A stretch of DNA of 64,000 bases, taken from assembly GCF_014204545.1 (NCBI RefSeq), contig NZ_JACHLJ010000001.1, positions 434,001 through 498,000 on the forward strand, written 5' to 3'. Below the pieces are notes generated by a model. The model was not told the DNA's origin, searched no databases, and was given only the letters and a program-made list of their open reading frames with translations. The position numbers and the translations under genes are program-made. Origin of the DNA: Brevundimonas vesicularis. Its GTDB lineage: Bacteria > Pseudomonadota > Alphaproteobacteria > Caulobacterales > Caulobacteraceae. Of this stretch, positions 28,273 to 40,225 are shown in pieces; the stretch's first letter is position 1, and every line of letters begins with the position of its first letter.

Positions 28273-29865
28273 ATGATTCAGCTGTCGCGCTGGAAAGTCA
28301 TTCTCGTCGTCGTCGCGGCCGTTCTCGGCTGTCTGCTGGCGTTCCCGAACCTGTTGTCGGATCAGCAGCGCGAGGCGCTGCCCGGCTTCATGCCCAAGAA
28401 CAAGCTGAACCTGGGGCTGGACCTTCAGGGCGGTTCGTATCTGCTGCTGGAAGTCGATGTGCCGGCGATGCGCGAAAAGCGCGTCACCAACCTGATCGAA
28501 GACGTTCGGGTCACGCTGAACGGCGCGGGCGTCGCCACCAACGGCTTCCAGCGTGAAGCCGGCGGCGTGGTCGTCACCCTGGCCAATCCGGCCCAGAACG
28601 ATGCGGCGTTTACGGCGCTGCAGCAGCTGGCCGGTCAGGCCGGCGCGGGCGGGCAGGTCGAACGCGCAGCGACGCGCTTGGGCAATAACCGCATCCGCTT
28701 CGCCTACACCGACGCCGCGCTGAACGGCATGGGCGCGACGGCCGTGGACCAGTCGATCGAGGTGGTGCGCCGCCGCATCGACAGCCTGGGCACGCGCGAA
28801 CCCTCCATCACCCGTCAGGGCGCCGACCGCATCGTGGTCCAGGCACCGGGCGAGAGCGATCCGACCAAGCTGGAAGAAGTCATCGGCCAGACGGCCCAGC
28901 TGACATTCCAGATGGTGGATGTCGAAAACTCGGTCACCGAGGCCGTCGCCGGACGTGTGCCGCCGGATTCCGAACTGCTGGTCGGCGAGGACGGCACGCC
29001 CTATCTGGTCAAGAAGCGCGTGCTGGTGTCGGGCGAGAACCTGACCCGTGCAGGCGTCGGTTCGGACCAGAGCGGCCGCCCGGCCATCGATTTCCGCTTC
29101 GACGGCGCCGGCGCCCGCCGGTTCGGCGAAGCCACCGCTGCCAACCTGCAAAAGCCCTTCGCCATCATCCTGGACGGCAAGGTGATTTCGGCTCCGACGA
29201 TCCAGAGCGCGATCACTTCTGGCTCGGGTCAGATCACCGGCAACTTCTCGATCCAGGAAGCGGCGACGCTGGTGAACCTGCTGAACGGGGGCGCCCTGCC
29301 GGCGCCGCTGAACGTCGAAGAGCGCCGCACCGTGACGGCTGAACTGGGTGCGGACGCGGTCGCCGCCGGCGCCCTGTCGACCGCCGTCGGCTTCGCCATC
29401 ATCGTGCTGTTCATGATCCTGGCCTACGGCCTGCTGTTCGGCGGCGTGTCGGTGGTCGGCCTGGTGCTGAACGGCGTGCTGATCGTGGCGGCCATGTCGT
29501 TGACCCAGGCGACCCTGACCCTGCCCGGTATCGCCGGTCTGATCCTGACCTTCGCGGTCGCGGTGGACGCCAATGTGCTGATCTATGAGCGGATGCGTGA
29601 CGAGGCCCGGGCGGGGCGCAGCGTCATCGCCTCGATGGACGCCGGCTTCAACAAGGCCATGGGCACCATCATCGACGCCAACCTGACCACCCTGGTCGCG
29701 GCGGGCATCATGTTCGTGTTCGGCGAAGGCCCGGTTCGCGGGTTCGCCTGGACCCTGACCATCGGTGTGTTCACCTCGGTCTTCTCGTCGGTCCTGGTCG
29801 CCCAGGTCCTGCTCGGCTACTGGCTCAAGACGGCCAAGCCCAAAAAACTGCCGATCGCGGAGTGA
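28273..29865 (+). CDS. secD: Protein translocase subunit SecD
   Basis: The 530-residue product has an N-terminal membrane helix (about 8-27), GLDLQGGSYLLLEVD (D1 motif), a large periplasmic domain, the IQSAITSGSGQITGNFS and LNGGALPAPL segments, and five C-terminal membrane helices (about 355-520). It uses the proton motive force to pull exported proteins across the inner membrane. It lies 36 bases after yajC and its stop overlaps the secF start region. Confidence 0.97.
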   Translation: MIQLSRWKVILVVVAAVLGCLLAFPNLLSDQQREALPGFMPKNKLNLGLDLQGGSYLLLEVDVPAMREKRVTNLIEDVRVTLNGAGVATNGFQREAGGVVVTLANPAQNDAAFTALQQLAGQAGAGGQVERAATRLGNNRIRFAYTDAALNGMGATAVDQSIEVVRRRIDSLGTREPSITRQGADRIVVQAPGESDPTKLEEVIGQTAQLTFQMVDVENSVTEAVAGRVPPDSELLVGEDGTPYLVKKRVLVSGENLTRAGVGSDQSGRPAIDFRFDGAGARRFGEATAANLQKPFAIILDGKVISAPTIQSAITSGSGQITGNFSIQEAATLVNLLNGGALPAPLNVEERRTVTAELGADAVAAGALSTAVGFAIIVLFMILAYGLLFGGVSVVGLVLNGVLIVAAMSLTQATLTLPGIAGLILTFAVAVDANVLIYERMRDEARAGRSVIASMDAGFNKAMGTIIDANLTTLVAAGIMFVFGEGPVRGFAWTLTIGVFTSVFSSVLVAQVLLGYWLKTAKPKKLPIAE

Positions 29866-29870
29866 TGGCG

Positions 29871-30854
29871 ATGCGTGGATGGCCCCTCATCAAACTGCTG
29901 CCGCAGAAGACGAACTTCCACTTCGTCAAATATGCGCGGTTCGCCGGCGTTCTGTCGGTGATCCTGTGCGTCGCGTCGATCATCGCCTGCTTCTATCCTG
30001 GCCTGAACATGGGCATCGACTTCCGGGGCGGCGCCTCGATGGAAGTGTCCAAGCCGGCGGGCCAGACGATCGAGCTGGATCGGGTCCGCGAGGCCGTAAA
30101 CGGCCTGAACCTGGGCGACGTCCAGGTCCAGGGCATTGCGCGCCGCGACACCAATGTCGATGACGGCTCGACCGCCATTCTTCGCTTCCAGGTGCCGGAA
30201 GGCCGCGATCAGACCCAGGTCGTCAACCAGGTCGAGGGCGCCATCAACGGCGCGGTCGGTCAGGTCAACTATTCGGGCGTCAGCGTCGTCGGCTCCAAGG
30301 TGTCGGGCGAGCTATTCACCTCGGGCCTGTTGGCTCTGGGCGTCGCGATCGGCCTGATGTTCCTCTACATCTGGTTCCGGTTCGAGCCGCAGTTCGGGTT
30401 TGGCGCCGTGGTCGGCCTGCTGCACGACGTGATCCTGACGTTCGGGCTGATCGTGCTGTTCAAGCTGGAGTTCAGCCTGAACATGGTCGCCGCCGTCCTG
30501 ACCGTGATCGGCTATTCGATGAACGACACCGTCGTCGTGTTCGACCGCCTTCGCGAAAATCTGCGCAAGTACAAGACCATGCCGCTGCGCGACGTGATCG
30601 ACCTGTCGCTGAACGAGACCCTGTCGCGGACCATCATCACCGGCGTGACCGCCGTCATGGTGCTGGCGGCCCTGGCCATCTTCGGCGGCGAGGCCCTGTT
30701 TGGCTTCTCGATCGCCCTGATGTTCGGCATCATCATCGGCACCTATTCGTCGATCTATGTCGGCGCGCCGATCATCCTGCTGTGGGGCGTCAAGCGCGGC
30801 GCCCTGGCCGACGACGCCAAGCCGGTGAAGCTGGGCATGGCCAGCCGGCCGTAG
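29871..30854 (+). CDS. secF: Protein translocase subunit SecF
   Basis: The 327-residue partner of SecD has six membrane helices and motifs GIDFRGGASMEV, SVVGSKVSGEL, IGYSMNDTVVVFDRLREN and LNETLSRTIITG. I chose ATG 29871 because GGAG ends eight bases upstream; ATG 29865 or GTG 29862, overlapping the secD stop, are alternatives that add two or three residues. A strong terminator follows 25 bases after the stop and closes the yajC-secDF operon. Confidence 0.96.
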   Translation: MRGWPLIKLLPQKTNFHFVKYARFAGVLSVILCVASIIACFYPGLNMGIDFRGGASMEVSKPAGQTIELDRVREAVNGLNLGDVQVQGIARRDTNVDDGSTAILRFQVPEGRDQTQVVNQVEGAINGAVGQVNYSGVSVVGSKVSGELFTSGLLALGVAIGLMFLYIWFRFEPQFGFGAVVGLLHDVILTFGLIVLFKLEFSLNMVAAVLTVIGYSMNDTVVVFDRLRENLRKYKTMPLRDVIDLSLNETLSRTIITGVTAVMVLAALAIFGGEALFGFSIALMFGIIIGTYSSIYVGAPIILLWGVKRGALADDAKPVKLGMASRP

Positions 30855-30878
30855 GTCGAGCGCCATCGTCGAAAGTTG

Positions 30879-30909
30879 GGCCGTCCCGTCATCGCCGGGG
30901 CGGCCTTTT
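30879..30909 (+). terminator. Rho-independent terminator after secF
   Basis: GGCCGTCCC (30879-30887) pairs with GGGGCGGCC (30897-30905) with one G-T pair and a nine-base loop, followed by TTTT (30906-30909). Confidence 0.8.
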
Positions 30910-30941
30910 CCTTTGGGCGGCGTCCGTGCAAGACTGAGCCT

Positions 30942-31229
30942 ATGAAAGCGCTCGTCTATACCGCCGTTGCCCTCGCCCTGACTGGCGCCCTTACCGGCGG
31001 ACTGTCCGCCTGCACCGACAGCAAGCGGGCGCGCAACGACGCCACCTGGGGCGACAAGCCGGCGGACATCACCTGCTGGACCTATGGGGTGGAGAACTTC
31101 AAGGGACGCTCGACCGGCAAGGTCGAGTACGACGACGGCGGCCGGATCTCGTTCGTCGACGCGTCGAACAACCGCTACACCACGATCGATGGCGATTGCC
31201 GCGTGGTCTATATGCAGCCCAGCCAATAG
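30942..31229 (+). CDS. Small lipoprotein, uncharacterised
   Basis: The product has 95 residues. The N-terminus (MKALVYTAVALALTGALTGG) leads to lipobox L-S-A-C, so the mature protein of about 72 residues starts at a lipidated Cys. Two more Cys (in DITCWTYGV and DGDCRVVY) may pair. The family is not recognised; similar small lipoproteins with W-T-Y and D-C motifs occur in Caulobacterales. It is a separate unit between the secF terminator and a second hairpin. I cannot assign a function. Confidence 0.7.
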   Translation: MKALVYTAVALALTGALTGGLSACTDSKRARNDATWGDKPADITCWTYGVENFKGRSTGKVEYDDGGRISFVDASNNRYTTIDGDCRVVYMQPSQ

Positions 31230-31240
31230 GGCCGGATGGC

Positions 31241-31264
31241 GGGCGGAGGCCTGAACCTCCGCCC
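31241..31264. terminator. Hairpin between convergent genes (bidirectional terminator candidate)
   Basis: GGGCGGAGG (31241-31249) and CCTCCGCCC (31256-31264) form a perfect 9-bp stem with a six-base loop, in the 43-base gap between the lipoprotein stop and the aminotransferase stop. No T run is present on either side. Confidence 0.55.
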
Positions 31265-31272
31265 TGAATCGA

Positions 31273-32481
<1,209 letters not shown>

Positions 32482-32600
32482 CTATCCCGTGGTTTTGGAA
32501 GTTTTTGCCGGGGAGGCGGGGTTGTTTACGCGGCGTCGTCCCTCGGGACAATGCGCTGATGCTCGCTAATGCAGAGATGGGATGATAAGCGGCGGCTCTG

Positions 32601-33314
32601 ATGCGCTGGATCATCGATTTCCTGTCGAACATGGAGGGGCGGCGCTGGCGCGCCGTGCTGGCGACGGCCCTGCTGCTGGTCGCGATGATCGCCCTGTTCG
32701 CTGTGGGCAAGAGCCAACTGGGTCTGGAGGCCGAGGGGCGGCTGGAAGACTGGCTGGCCGGATTCCGTCAGGGGCCCTGGGGCCTGGTCGCCGCCATCGT
32801 GGTGTTCACGATCTCGGCCTTTTTCGGGGCGCCGCAATTCATCCTGATCGCCGCCTGCGTCGTGGCGTTCGGGCCGTGTTTCGGCTTCCTTTACAGCTGG
32901 ATCGCGACGGTCGTGTCGGCGGGTGTGACCTATTGGCTGGGACGCGGACCTACGGCGCGGCTGCTGGCGCGGCACGGCGGCAAGACGGTCGGACGCCTGA
33001 CGCGGTTCGTCGGCAAGAATGCCTTCTACGCCAGCTTCATGATCCGCAACGTGCCGTCGGCTCCGTTCATCGTCGTGAACATGGCGTTCGGGGCGGCGAG
33101 GGCGTCGTTCCCGGGCTTTCTGGCGGGGTGCGCGCTGGGCGTATTGCCGAAGACCGCTCTGGTCGCCTTCTTCGGCGGATCTTTCATGACGGCGGTCAGC
33201 GGCGACGGCATCTGGACCTCGGCCATACTGGCCGGCGTGGCGCTGGCCTGGCTGGCGCTGATGCTGTTGGTGCGTGAACTGGTGAAGCGGCGCGAGATCG
33301 CGCGCGGCGACTGA
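32601..33314 (+). CDS. TVP38/TMEM64 (VTT, DedA-superfamily) membrane protein
   Basis: This 237-residue integral membrane protein has about five hydrophobic helices. The VTT motif region is ISAFFGAPQFILIAACVVAFGPCFGFLYSWIATVVSAGVTYWLGR (about 73-115), with re-entrant-loop features of the DedA superfamily, then a second conserved block, FMIRNVPSAPFIVVNMAFGA. Family members move lipids or ions across the membrane; the substrate here is unknown. It stands alone between the aminotransferase and the hemerythrin gene. Confidence 0.85.
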   Translation: MRWIIDFLSNMEGRRWRAVLATALLLVAMIALFAVGKSQLGLEAEGRLEDWLAGFRQGPWGLVAAIVVFTISAFFGAPQFILIAACVVAFGPCFGFLYSWIATVVSAGVTYWLGRGPTARLLARHGGKTVGRLTRFVGKNAFYASFMIRNVPSAPFIVVNMAFGAARASFPGFLAGCALGVLPKTALVAFFGGSFMTAVSGDGIWTSAILAGVALAWLALMLLVRELVKRREIARGD

Positions 33315-33387
33315 GGGAATTTGCTTAGCCTGCTATTTACACTCCGTTCACCCACAGGTTGCATGATGGCTGGTGGGAGGCATCGCT

Positions 33388-33843
33388 ATGGATGTCGAGG
33401 TTCTAAAAACGCAGCACGGCCGGATCATCCGATTGGCCAGCGCCTTGAGCGGGACCGCCGCCGTTCTGAAAACATCGGATGATGCGACACGCGCGCGCGA
33501 GTTGATGAGCGCGCTGAACGTCGCCCTGACCGAGCATCTGGCGATCGAGGACGGTGAACTGTACCCCGTGCTGGTGCAGTCCGAAGATGTGTCGGTTCGT
33601 CACCTCGCCGAGCATTACGTCGAGGATATGGGTGCGCTCAGCGGGGTCTGGGCGCACTATTTCAAGGAATGGACGCAGGCTCGGATCCTAGCGGATCGTG
33701 ACCGGTTCGCCAGCGTCACCAAGGGGCTGATCGGCGCGCTGGCGCACAGGGTCGCGCGCGAGGAAGACACGCTGTATCCGACGATGCTGGCCGCCGCCAG
33801 TTTTGGCGTCGGCGCATATAGGCCGGGCAGGGCGGCCTCCTAG
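33388..33843 (+). CDS. Hemerythrin-like (HHE) domain protein
   Basis: The product has 151 residues from ATG 33388, with GGGAGG seven bases upstream. The four-helix HHE pattern is visible: LKTQHGRI, LTEHLAIEDGELYP, LAEHYVEDM and LAHRVAREEDTLYP, giving the His/Glu ligands of a di-iron centre. Such proteins bind oxygen or nitric oxide, or handle iron. A basic short tail ends the protein. About 220 bases without a recognisable gene separate it from mreB; they hold no convincing promoter or hairpin that I can defend. Confidence 0.85.
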   Translation: MDVEVLKTQHGRIIRLASALSGTAAVLKTSDDATRARELMSALNVALTEHLAIEDGELYPVLVQSEDVSVRHLAEHYVEDMGALSGVWAHYFKEWTQARILADRDRFASVTKGLIGALAHRVAREEDTLYPTMLAAASFGVGAYRPGRAAS

Positions 33844-34030
33844 GCATGGCGTCCACAGGCGACGCGTATCAATAGCCGTCTCTATATGACGACACTGTCA
33901 TCGGGGCTTGTATTCCCGGTTTCATACGGGCAAACCCGCCGCTAGTAGGCGTGGCGAAGACGATCAGGAACTGTCCGGCGTGGGGATGTCAGGGCAGTTG
34001 GGGCGTCGCCAGGTCGACTGAGACATCTAG

Positions 34031-35104
<1,074 letters not shown>

Positions 35105-35255
35105 TCCGTCTGTTGCGGCCAGATGAAAGCTTGGCTGCAAATCCTTGTGTTGCCTGTGTGATCACGGTTCCATTCCGGCCTTGATTTTGCGATAGGCAGG
35201 CTCAGCGGCAGGGGGCGTCCTGCCGATTCCAACCCCTTTGAGTGGAAGGTCGCCC

Positions 35256-36401
35256 GTGGCGTTTCGCGACGGCCCTTTTGAAAACATCAAGGTGCCGCTG
35301 GCGTGGACCGCCGCGGTCGTCGTCGTCGTGGCCGTCATCGGCGCGATCGTCCTGTTGCTGGGCGACCGGACCACGTCCGAGGGCGGCTCGACCATGGGCG
35401 CCGCGCGTGGCGGTTTCGAAGCGGCGGCCGGGCCGGTCGGCGGGGTCTTCGCCGCGCCGGTGCGTTGGGCTGGGGCCGCGCGCGACTATGTCGGCGGTTA
35501 TTTCTTCGCCATCGGCGAGAACCGCCGCCTGAAGGCCGAGATCGCCGAACTGCGCGGCTGGCGCGACGAGGCGATCGCCCAAAAGAATATCAACGGCCGC
35601 TATGAGGCCATGCTAGGTCTACGCACCGAGCCGCCGTTGCCCATGGCCACGGGACGGGCGATTTCGGAATCGCGCGGTCCCTTCTCCAACGCCAAGCTGA
35701 TCGACGTCGGTTCGGCCAAGGGCGTGCGGATCGGCAATCCGGTCGTGACGGAACATGGACTGGTCGGTCGGGTGACGGGCGTGACGGGGGGCGTCAGCCG
35801 CGTCGTGCTGCTGACGGATGTGGCGTCGCGCACGCCGGTGATGATCGAGCGCACTGATGCGCGCGCGATGCTGACCGGAGACAGCGGCGACAGCCCGCGT
35901 CTGGAATTCATTCGCGGCTCGGGTTCGATCAAGGCGGGTGACCGCATCCTGAGTTCGGGAGACGGCGGCGGTCTGCCGCGTGGTCTGCCGGTCGGGGTCG
36001 CCGCCAAGGGCGTGGACGGCGCCTGGCGGGTTAAATTGTTCAGCGATCACGGCGCGATCGATTATGTCCGCGTGCTGTTGTTCCAGAGCTTCGGTCAACT
36101 CGTCAGCCCGAACGCGCTCAATGCGCCGCCGCTCGCAGGCCTGACGACGGCACCGGAGCCGAGCGCCGCCGAGGTCGGAGCAATCCGTGACGCCGCCGCC
36201 CGTCGTCTGGCGGCGCAGCAGGCCCAGGCCGAACGGGCGCGTGCTGCGGCGGCGACGCCAGCGCCAACGCCTGCGCCCGCCGCTGCGCCGACTGCGGTCC
36301 GTCCGGCTGCGACGTCTCCGAGGCCTGCGGCCTCGACCCCGTCGCCTGCGCCGACTGCGCCCAGCCCTGCGCCGGCGCCCGCTCCGGGAGGCGCGGCGTG
36401 A
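35256..36401 (+). CDS. mreC: Rod-shape-determining protein MreC
   Basis: The product has 381 residues. I chose GTG 35256 because GGAAGG ends six bases upstream; TTG 35238 is the alternative. One membrane helix (about 17-38), a coiled coil (about 85-115, ENRRLKAEIAELRGWRDEAIAQKN) and the MreC beta domains (about 120-285) follow. The last 85 residues are a Pro/Ala-rich disordered tail, which is longer than in E. coli. It links MreB to the periplasmic synthesis enzymes. A GANTC site lies at 35225-35229. It overlaps mreD by GTGA. Confidence 0.94.
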   Translation: MAFRDGPFENIKVPLAWTAAVVVVVAVIGAIVLLLGDRTTSEGGSTMGAARGGFEAAAGPVGGVFAAPVRWAGAARDYVGGYFFAIGENRRLKAEIAELRGWRDEAIAQKNINGRYEAMLGLRTEPPLPMATGRAISESRGPFSNAKLIDVGSAKGVRIGNPVVTEHGLVGRVTGVTGGVSRVVLLTDVASRTPVMIERTDARAMLTGDSGDSPRLEFIRGSGSIKAGDRILSSGDGGGLPRGLPVGVAAKGVDGAWRVKLFSDHGAIDYVRVLLFQSFGQLVSPNALNAPPLAGLTTAPEPSAAEVGAIRDAAARRLAAQQAQAERARAAAATPAPTPAPAAAPTAVRPAATSPRPAASTPSPAPTAPSPAPAPAPGGAA

Positions 36402-36916
36402 GACGGCCCGTCGCGGTTCGCGTTGTCGGACCTCTTCAGTGGATCGTCTATCCAGCCCTGCTCGTCCTCGCCGCGACGGTCGTTCTGGGGACGCCGCTGC
36501 AACTGTTCGGTCTGCATCTGCCCGAGCCGGTCATTCCGATGATCCTGGCCTTCGCCTGGCCCTTGATCCGGCCGTCGATGCTGGCGCCGGCGGTGCTGTT
36601 TCTGATCGGCCTGTTCCTGGATCTGTTCTGGAATACGCCGCTGGGTCTGTGGGCGCTGTGTCTGATGGCCGTCTATGGAACGGTGCTGCTGTCGCGCAAT
36701 CTGCTGGCGGGGCATGAGGGGCTGATCCGCTTTGGAGCCTATGCCGCCTGTACGCTGGGCGCCTTTTTTCTGGCCTATCTGGTGGTGACGATGCGGGCGA
36801 CGAACGCGCCGGCGATTCTGCCGCTGGTCGGACAGGTCGTGCCGACGCTGCTGCTTTATCCGATCGCCAACTGGATGCTTGAGCGATTCGACGACGGAGA
36901 CATTCGGTTCCGATGA
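36398..36916 (+). CDS. mreD: Rod-shape-determining protein MreD
   Basis: This 172-residue protein has about five membrane helices, including LILAFAWPLIRPSMLAPAVLFLIGLFLDLFWNTPLGLWAL, where the polar D-L-F/W motif is typical of MreD. GTG start in a GTGA overlap with mreC; its stop overlaps mrdA by ATGA. It joins MreB and MreC in the elongation complex. Confidence 0.92.
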   Translation: MRRPVAVRVVGPLQWIVYPALLVLAATVVLGTPLQLFGLHLPEPVIPMILAFAWPLIRPSMLAPAVLFLIGLFLDLFWNTPLGLWALCLMAVYGTVLLSRNLLAGHEGLIRFGAYAACTLGAFFLAYLVVTMRATNAPAILPLVGQVVPTLLLYPIANWMLERFDDGDIRFR

Positions 36917-38943
36917 GCGGCGAGCCCTCCATCTTCTTTGCCGATGTGAACGAACGCCAGGGGTCTTTCCTGCGGCGCACCTTCGTATTCGGCGGGGCGA
37001 CGGCGCTGGGGATCACCGCGCTGATCGGACGGCTGGGCCAGCTGCAGGTCGTGCAGGCTCAGGAATATGCGACCCTGTCGTCGCAGAACCAGTTCAATTT
37101 TCGCATGGTCCCGCCGCCGCGCGGCCTGATCAAGGACCGCAACGGCGTCGTCATCGCCGGCAACCGCCCCAGTTTCCGGGTGCTGGTGGTGCGCGACGAA
37201 ACCAAGGACCTTGACCAGACGCTGGATCTTCTGGGACGGCTGTTGCCCGACACGCTGGAGCGCCGTCGCGCGATCATCCGCGACGTCAATGCGGCGTCCA
37301 AGTTCAACCCAGTGCCGGTCAAGAGCGACCTGACCTGGGAGGAGTTCGCCAAGGTCAATCAGTACGCCAACGAACTGCCTGGCGTGATGGTCGATATGAA
37401 CGAGGCGCGCTACTATCCGTTCGGCGGATCGTTCGCCCACGTCATCGGCTATGTGGCCAAGGTGTCGGACCGGGACGTCAAGGCGATCCGCGACAAGGGC
37501 GAGCAGCCGCCCGCCCTGCTGTTCAACCCCAGCTTCCGCATCGGCCGCCAGGGCGTCGAAAAGGCGCTGGATATGTCGCTGCGCGGCGAGCCGGGCGGCA
37601 ATCGGGTCGAGGTCGATGCGCGCGGTCGCGTCGTCGCCGAGGACATCGGCGGATCGCGGCCCGCCGTGCCGGGCAAGGAAGTCGTCCTGACGCTGGACGC
37701 CGACGTTCAGAACCGGGCGCTGGAGGTGTTTGGCGACGAGTCGGGCGCCTGTGTGGTCATGGATGTGCGCAACGGCGACATCCTGTGCATGATGTCTGCG
37801 CCATCGTTCGACCCGAACCTGTTCGTCGGCGGCGTGCCCAGCAAGACCTATCGCGCCCTGGCCGATTATGAGCGCAAGCCGCTGCTGGACAAGACGCTGA
37901 ACGGCACCTTCCCGCCGGGCTCGACCTTCAAGCCGACGACAGCGCTGGCTCTGTTGGAAGCCGGCGTCGATCCGAAGCTGACGGTGTTCTGCTCGGGTTC
38001 GTATCGGACCGGTAACCGAACGCAGCGATGCTGGGGGCGGCATGGCACCCAGAATATGCACGACGCGATCAAGAACTCGTGCGACGTCTATTTCTACGCC
38101 ATGTGCAACCGCGCGGGCGTGGATAACATCCGTAAGGCGGGGCTGGCGCTGGGCTTCGAGCACGAGTTCGACATCGGTGTCGGCAACCAGCGCAAAGGCC
38201 TGTTGCCGTCCACGGAATGGAAGGCGCGGACCTTCCCGCGTGATCCGGTCTGGCATCCGGGGGAGACGACCTCTGTCGCCATCGGCCAGGGTGCGATCAC
38301 GGTGAATGCGCTGCAGCTGGCGGTCATGACCTCGCGTCTAGCGAACGGGAAGAAGCAGCTACAGCCGCGCCTGATCAAGTCCATCGGCGGTGTCGAACAG
38401 CCCAGCGGGGCCGAGGCGCCGGACCTGCCGTTCGATCCGGCCCACGTCGAATACGTGCGCCAAGGCATGATCGCCGTGGCCAACGACCGATCCGGCACCG
38501 CCTATCGCCAAAGCCAGCTGGGTCTGGGCGACATCCAGATGGCCGGCAAGACCGGAACGGCCCAGGTCCGGAACTACGGCTCCGGCTCGCGCAAGAGCAA
38601 TATCTGGGCGCTGAAGGATCACAACTTGTTCGTGGCCTTCGCGCCGGTGGATGCGCCGCGATATGCGGTCGCCGTCATCGTGGAACACGGGGGCAAGGGC
38701 GGGGCGACCGCAGGCGCGCCGCGTGCGCGTGAGGTTATGCGCACCGTGCTGCTGAAGGATCCGGACATGCGAGCCCGCATCGAACGGCCGCTGCCGCCTG
38801 AACCGACAGGCGACGCCATCGTCGAGGACGGGGTGGTGGGCGCCGCGCCCGAGCCCGATGTCGTGGCTCCGCCGCAGCCGAGCCGCCCTGCGCCGTCTGC
38901 GACCAGCGGGCCGCGTCCCTATCTTTCAGAGCCTGGCCGTTGA
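36913..38943 (+). CDS. mrdA: Penicillin-binding protein 2 (elongation transpeptidase)
   Basis: The 676-residue class B PBP has one membrane helix (about 24-45), a dimerisation/pedestal region beginning PPPRGLIKDRNGVVIAGNRPSF, and a transpeptidase domain with active-site S337 in PGSTFK (S-x-x-K), SCD in the S-x-N position and KTGTAQV near residue 548. The C-terminal 50 residues are Pro/Ala-rich. It crosslinks peptidoglycan during rod elongation with RodA. Translation is coupled to mreD and rodA by short overlaps. Confidence 0.97.
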   Translation: MSGEPSIFFADVNERQGSFLRRTFVFGGATALGITALIGRLGQLQVVQAQEYATLSSQNQFNFRMVPPPRGLIKDRNGVVIAGNRPSFRVLVVRDETKDLDQTLDLLGRLLPDTLERRRAIIRDVNAASKFNPVPVKSDLTWEEFAKVNQYANELPGVMVDMNEARYYPFGGSFAHVIGYVAKVSDRDVKAIRDKGEQPPALLFNPSFRIGRQGVEKALDMSLRGEPGGNRVEVDARGRVVAEDIGGSRPAVPGKEVVLTLDADVQNRALEVFGDESGACVVMDVRNGDILCMMSAPSFDPNLFVGGVPSKTYRALADYERKPLLDKTLNGTFPPGSTFKPTTALALLEAGVDPKLTVFCSGSYRTGNRTQRCWGRHGTQNMHDAIKNSCDVYFYAMCNRAGVDNIRKAGLALGFEHEFDIGVGNQRKGLLPSTEWKARTFPRDPVWHPGETTSVAIGQGAITVNALQLAVMTSRLANGKKQLQPRLIKSIGGVEQPSGAEAPDLPFDPAHVEYVRQGMIAVANDRSGTAYRQSQLGLGDIQMAGKTGTAQVRNYGSGSRKSNIWALKDHNLFVAFAPVDAPRYAVAVIVEHGGKGGATAGAPRAREVMRTVLLKDPDMRARIERPLPPEPTGDAIVEDGVVGAAPEPDVVAPPQPSRPAPSATSGPRPYLSEPGR

Positions 38944-40094
38944 CCGCCTCGGCCCTTTCACGTCCCGGCGAGCGCGAACGCGTCTCGACCAAGCTGGGCC
39001 AGATCGACTGGCGGCTGACGGCCTTGCTGTGCGTGGTGTCCGGCACTGGCGCCCTGATGCTGTATTCGGTGGCCGGCGGATCGTGGTCGCCGTGGGCGAT
39101 GAAGCACCTGATCCGGTTCGGCCTGTGTCTGGCGCTGATGCTGATGCTGTCGCTGATCAGCATCCGCTACTGGTTCGCCCTGGCCTATCCCATCTACGGG
39201 ATGGCGCTGTTCATGCTGGCGCTGGTGGAGACGCCGCTGGGCTATACAGCATTGGGCGCCACCCGATGGCTGGACCTGGGGTTCACCCGCATCCAGCCGT
39301 CCGAGATCATGAAGATCGGCGTCGTGCTGGCCTTGGCGCGCTGGTATCACGGCGCCTCGGCCAAGGAAGCGAGTTTCCACTGGAAGCTGATCTTCCCGGT
39401 CGGGATCATCGGCCTGCCGTTCCTGCTGGTCGCGCACCAGCCGGACCTGGGATCGGCCATGCTGATCGGTTTGACGGGCGCGGCGATCATGTTCGTCGCC
39501 GGGCTTAGCTGGCGGATCATCCTGCCGCTGATCATCGCCGCCGCCGTGCTGGTGCCGCCCTATGTGATGTTCGGCATGCACGACTATCAGCGTCACCGGG
39601 TGCTGACCTTCCTGAATCCCGAAGCCGACATGTCGGACAAGGGCTATCAGATCGTGCAGTCCAAGATCGCCATGGGGTCGGGCGGGCCGCTGGGACGCGG
39701 GTTCGGCCTGGGTAGCCAGAGCCAGCTGGAGTTCCTGCCCGAACGCCAGACCGACTTCATCTTCGCCGCCTTCGCCGAGGAGTTCGGCTTTGTGGGCACC
39801 TTCACGCTTCTGGCCTCTTACGCCGCCATCATTCTGATCTCGCTAAGGATCGCCTCGCTGTCGCACAGTCACTTCGGCCGATTGGCGGCGTCGGGCGTCA
39901 CGGCGACATTCGCGCTCTATGTGCTGATCAACGGGGCGATGGTGATGGGGCTGGCGCCGGTTGTGGGCGTGCCGATGCCGCTCTTGTCCTATGGCGGCAC
40001 GGTGATGCTGACCGTCATGATCGGGTTCGGTCTGGTGATGGCGACGCGGGTTCACCGCTACGCCGAACTGCCCAAGGGCCACGGCCTGATCTGA
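38940..40094 (+). CDS. rodA: Rod-shape-determining peptidoglycan glycosyltransferase RodA
   Basis: The 384-residue SEDS protein has about ten membrane helices and the family motifs GATRWLDLGFTRIQPSEIMKIG, AHQPDLGSAMLIGLTG, GSGGPLGRGFGLGSQSQLEFLPERQTDFIFA and PVVGVPMPLLSYGGT. It polymerises lipid II with PBP2. TTG 38940, overlapping the mrdA stop as TTGA, seems to be the start because no in-frame ATG or GTG precedes the first conserved segment. It ends the mre operon. Confidence 0.96.
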   Translation: MTASALSRPGERERVSTKLGQIDWRLTALLCVVSGTGALMLYSVAGGSWSPWAMKHLIRFGLCLALMLMLSLISIRYWFALAYPIYGMALFMLALVETPLGYTALGATRWLDLGFTRIQPSEIMKIGVVLALARWYHGASAKEASFHWKLIFPVGIIGLPFLLVAHQPDLGSAMLIGLTGAAIMFVAGLSWRIILPLIIAAAVLVPPYVMFGMHDYQRHRVLTFLNPEADMSDKGYQIVQSKIAMGSGGPLGRGFGLGSQSQLEFLPERQTDFIFAAFAEEFGFVGTFTLLASYAAIILISLRIASLSHSHFGRLAASGVTATFALYVLINGAMVMGLAPVVGVPMPLLSYGGTVMLTVMIGFGLVMATRVHRYAELPKGHGLI

Positions 40095-40225
40095 CGTTAC
40101 GTCAGCTATGTGATCGGCATTCAGGTTTCGCTTTCTAAGGCGGGGATTTCCTGGATAAGGTCATTCCCAACGATGTCTCGCATCGGTTTCGGCCGGTCAG
40201 CGACGCACGCCATGGGAGACGAGGA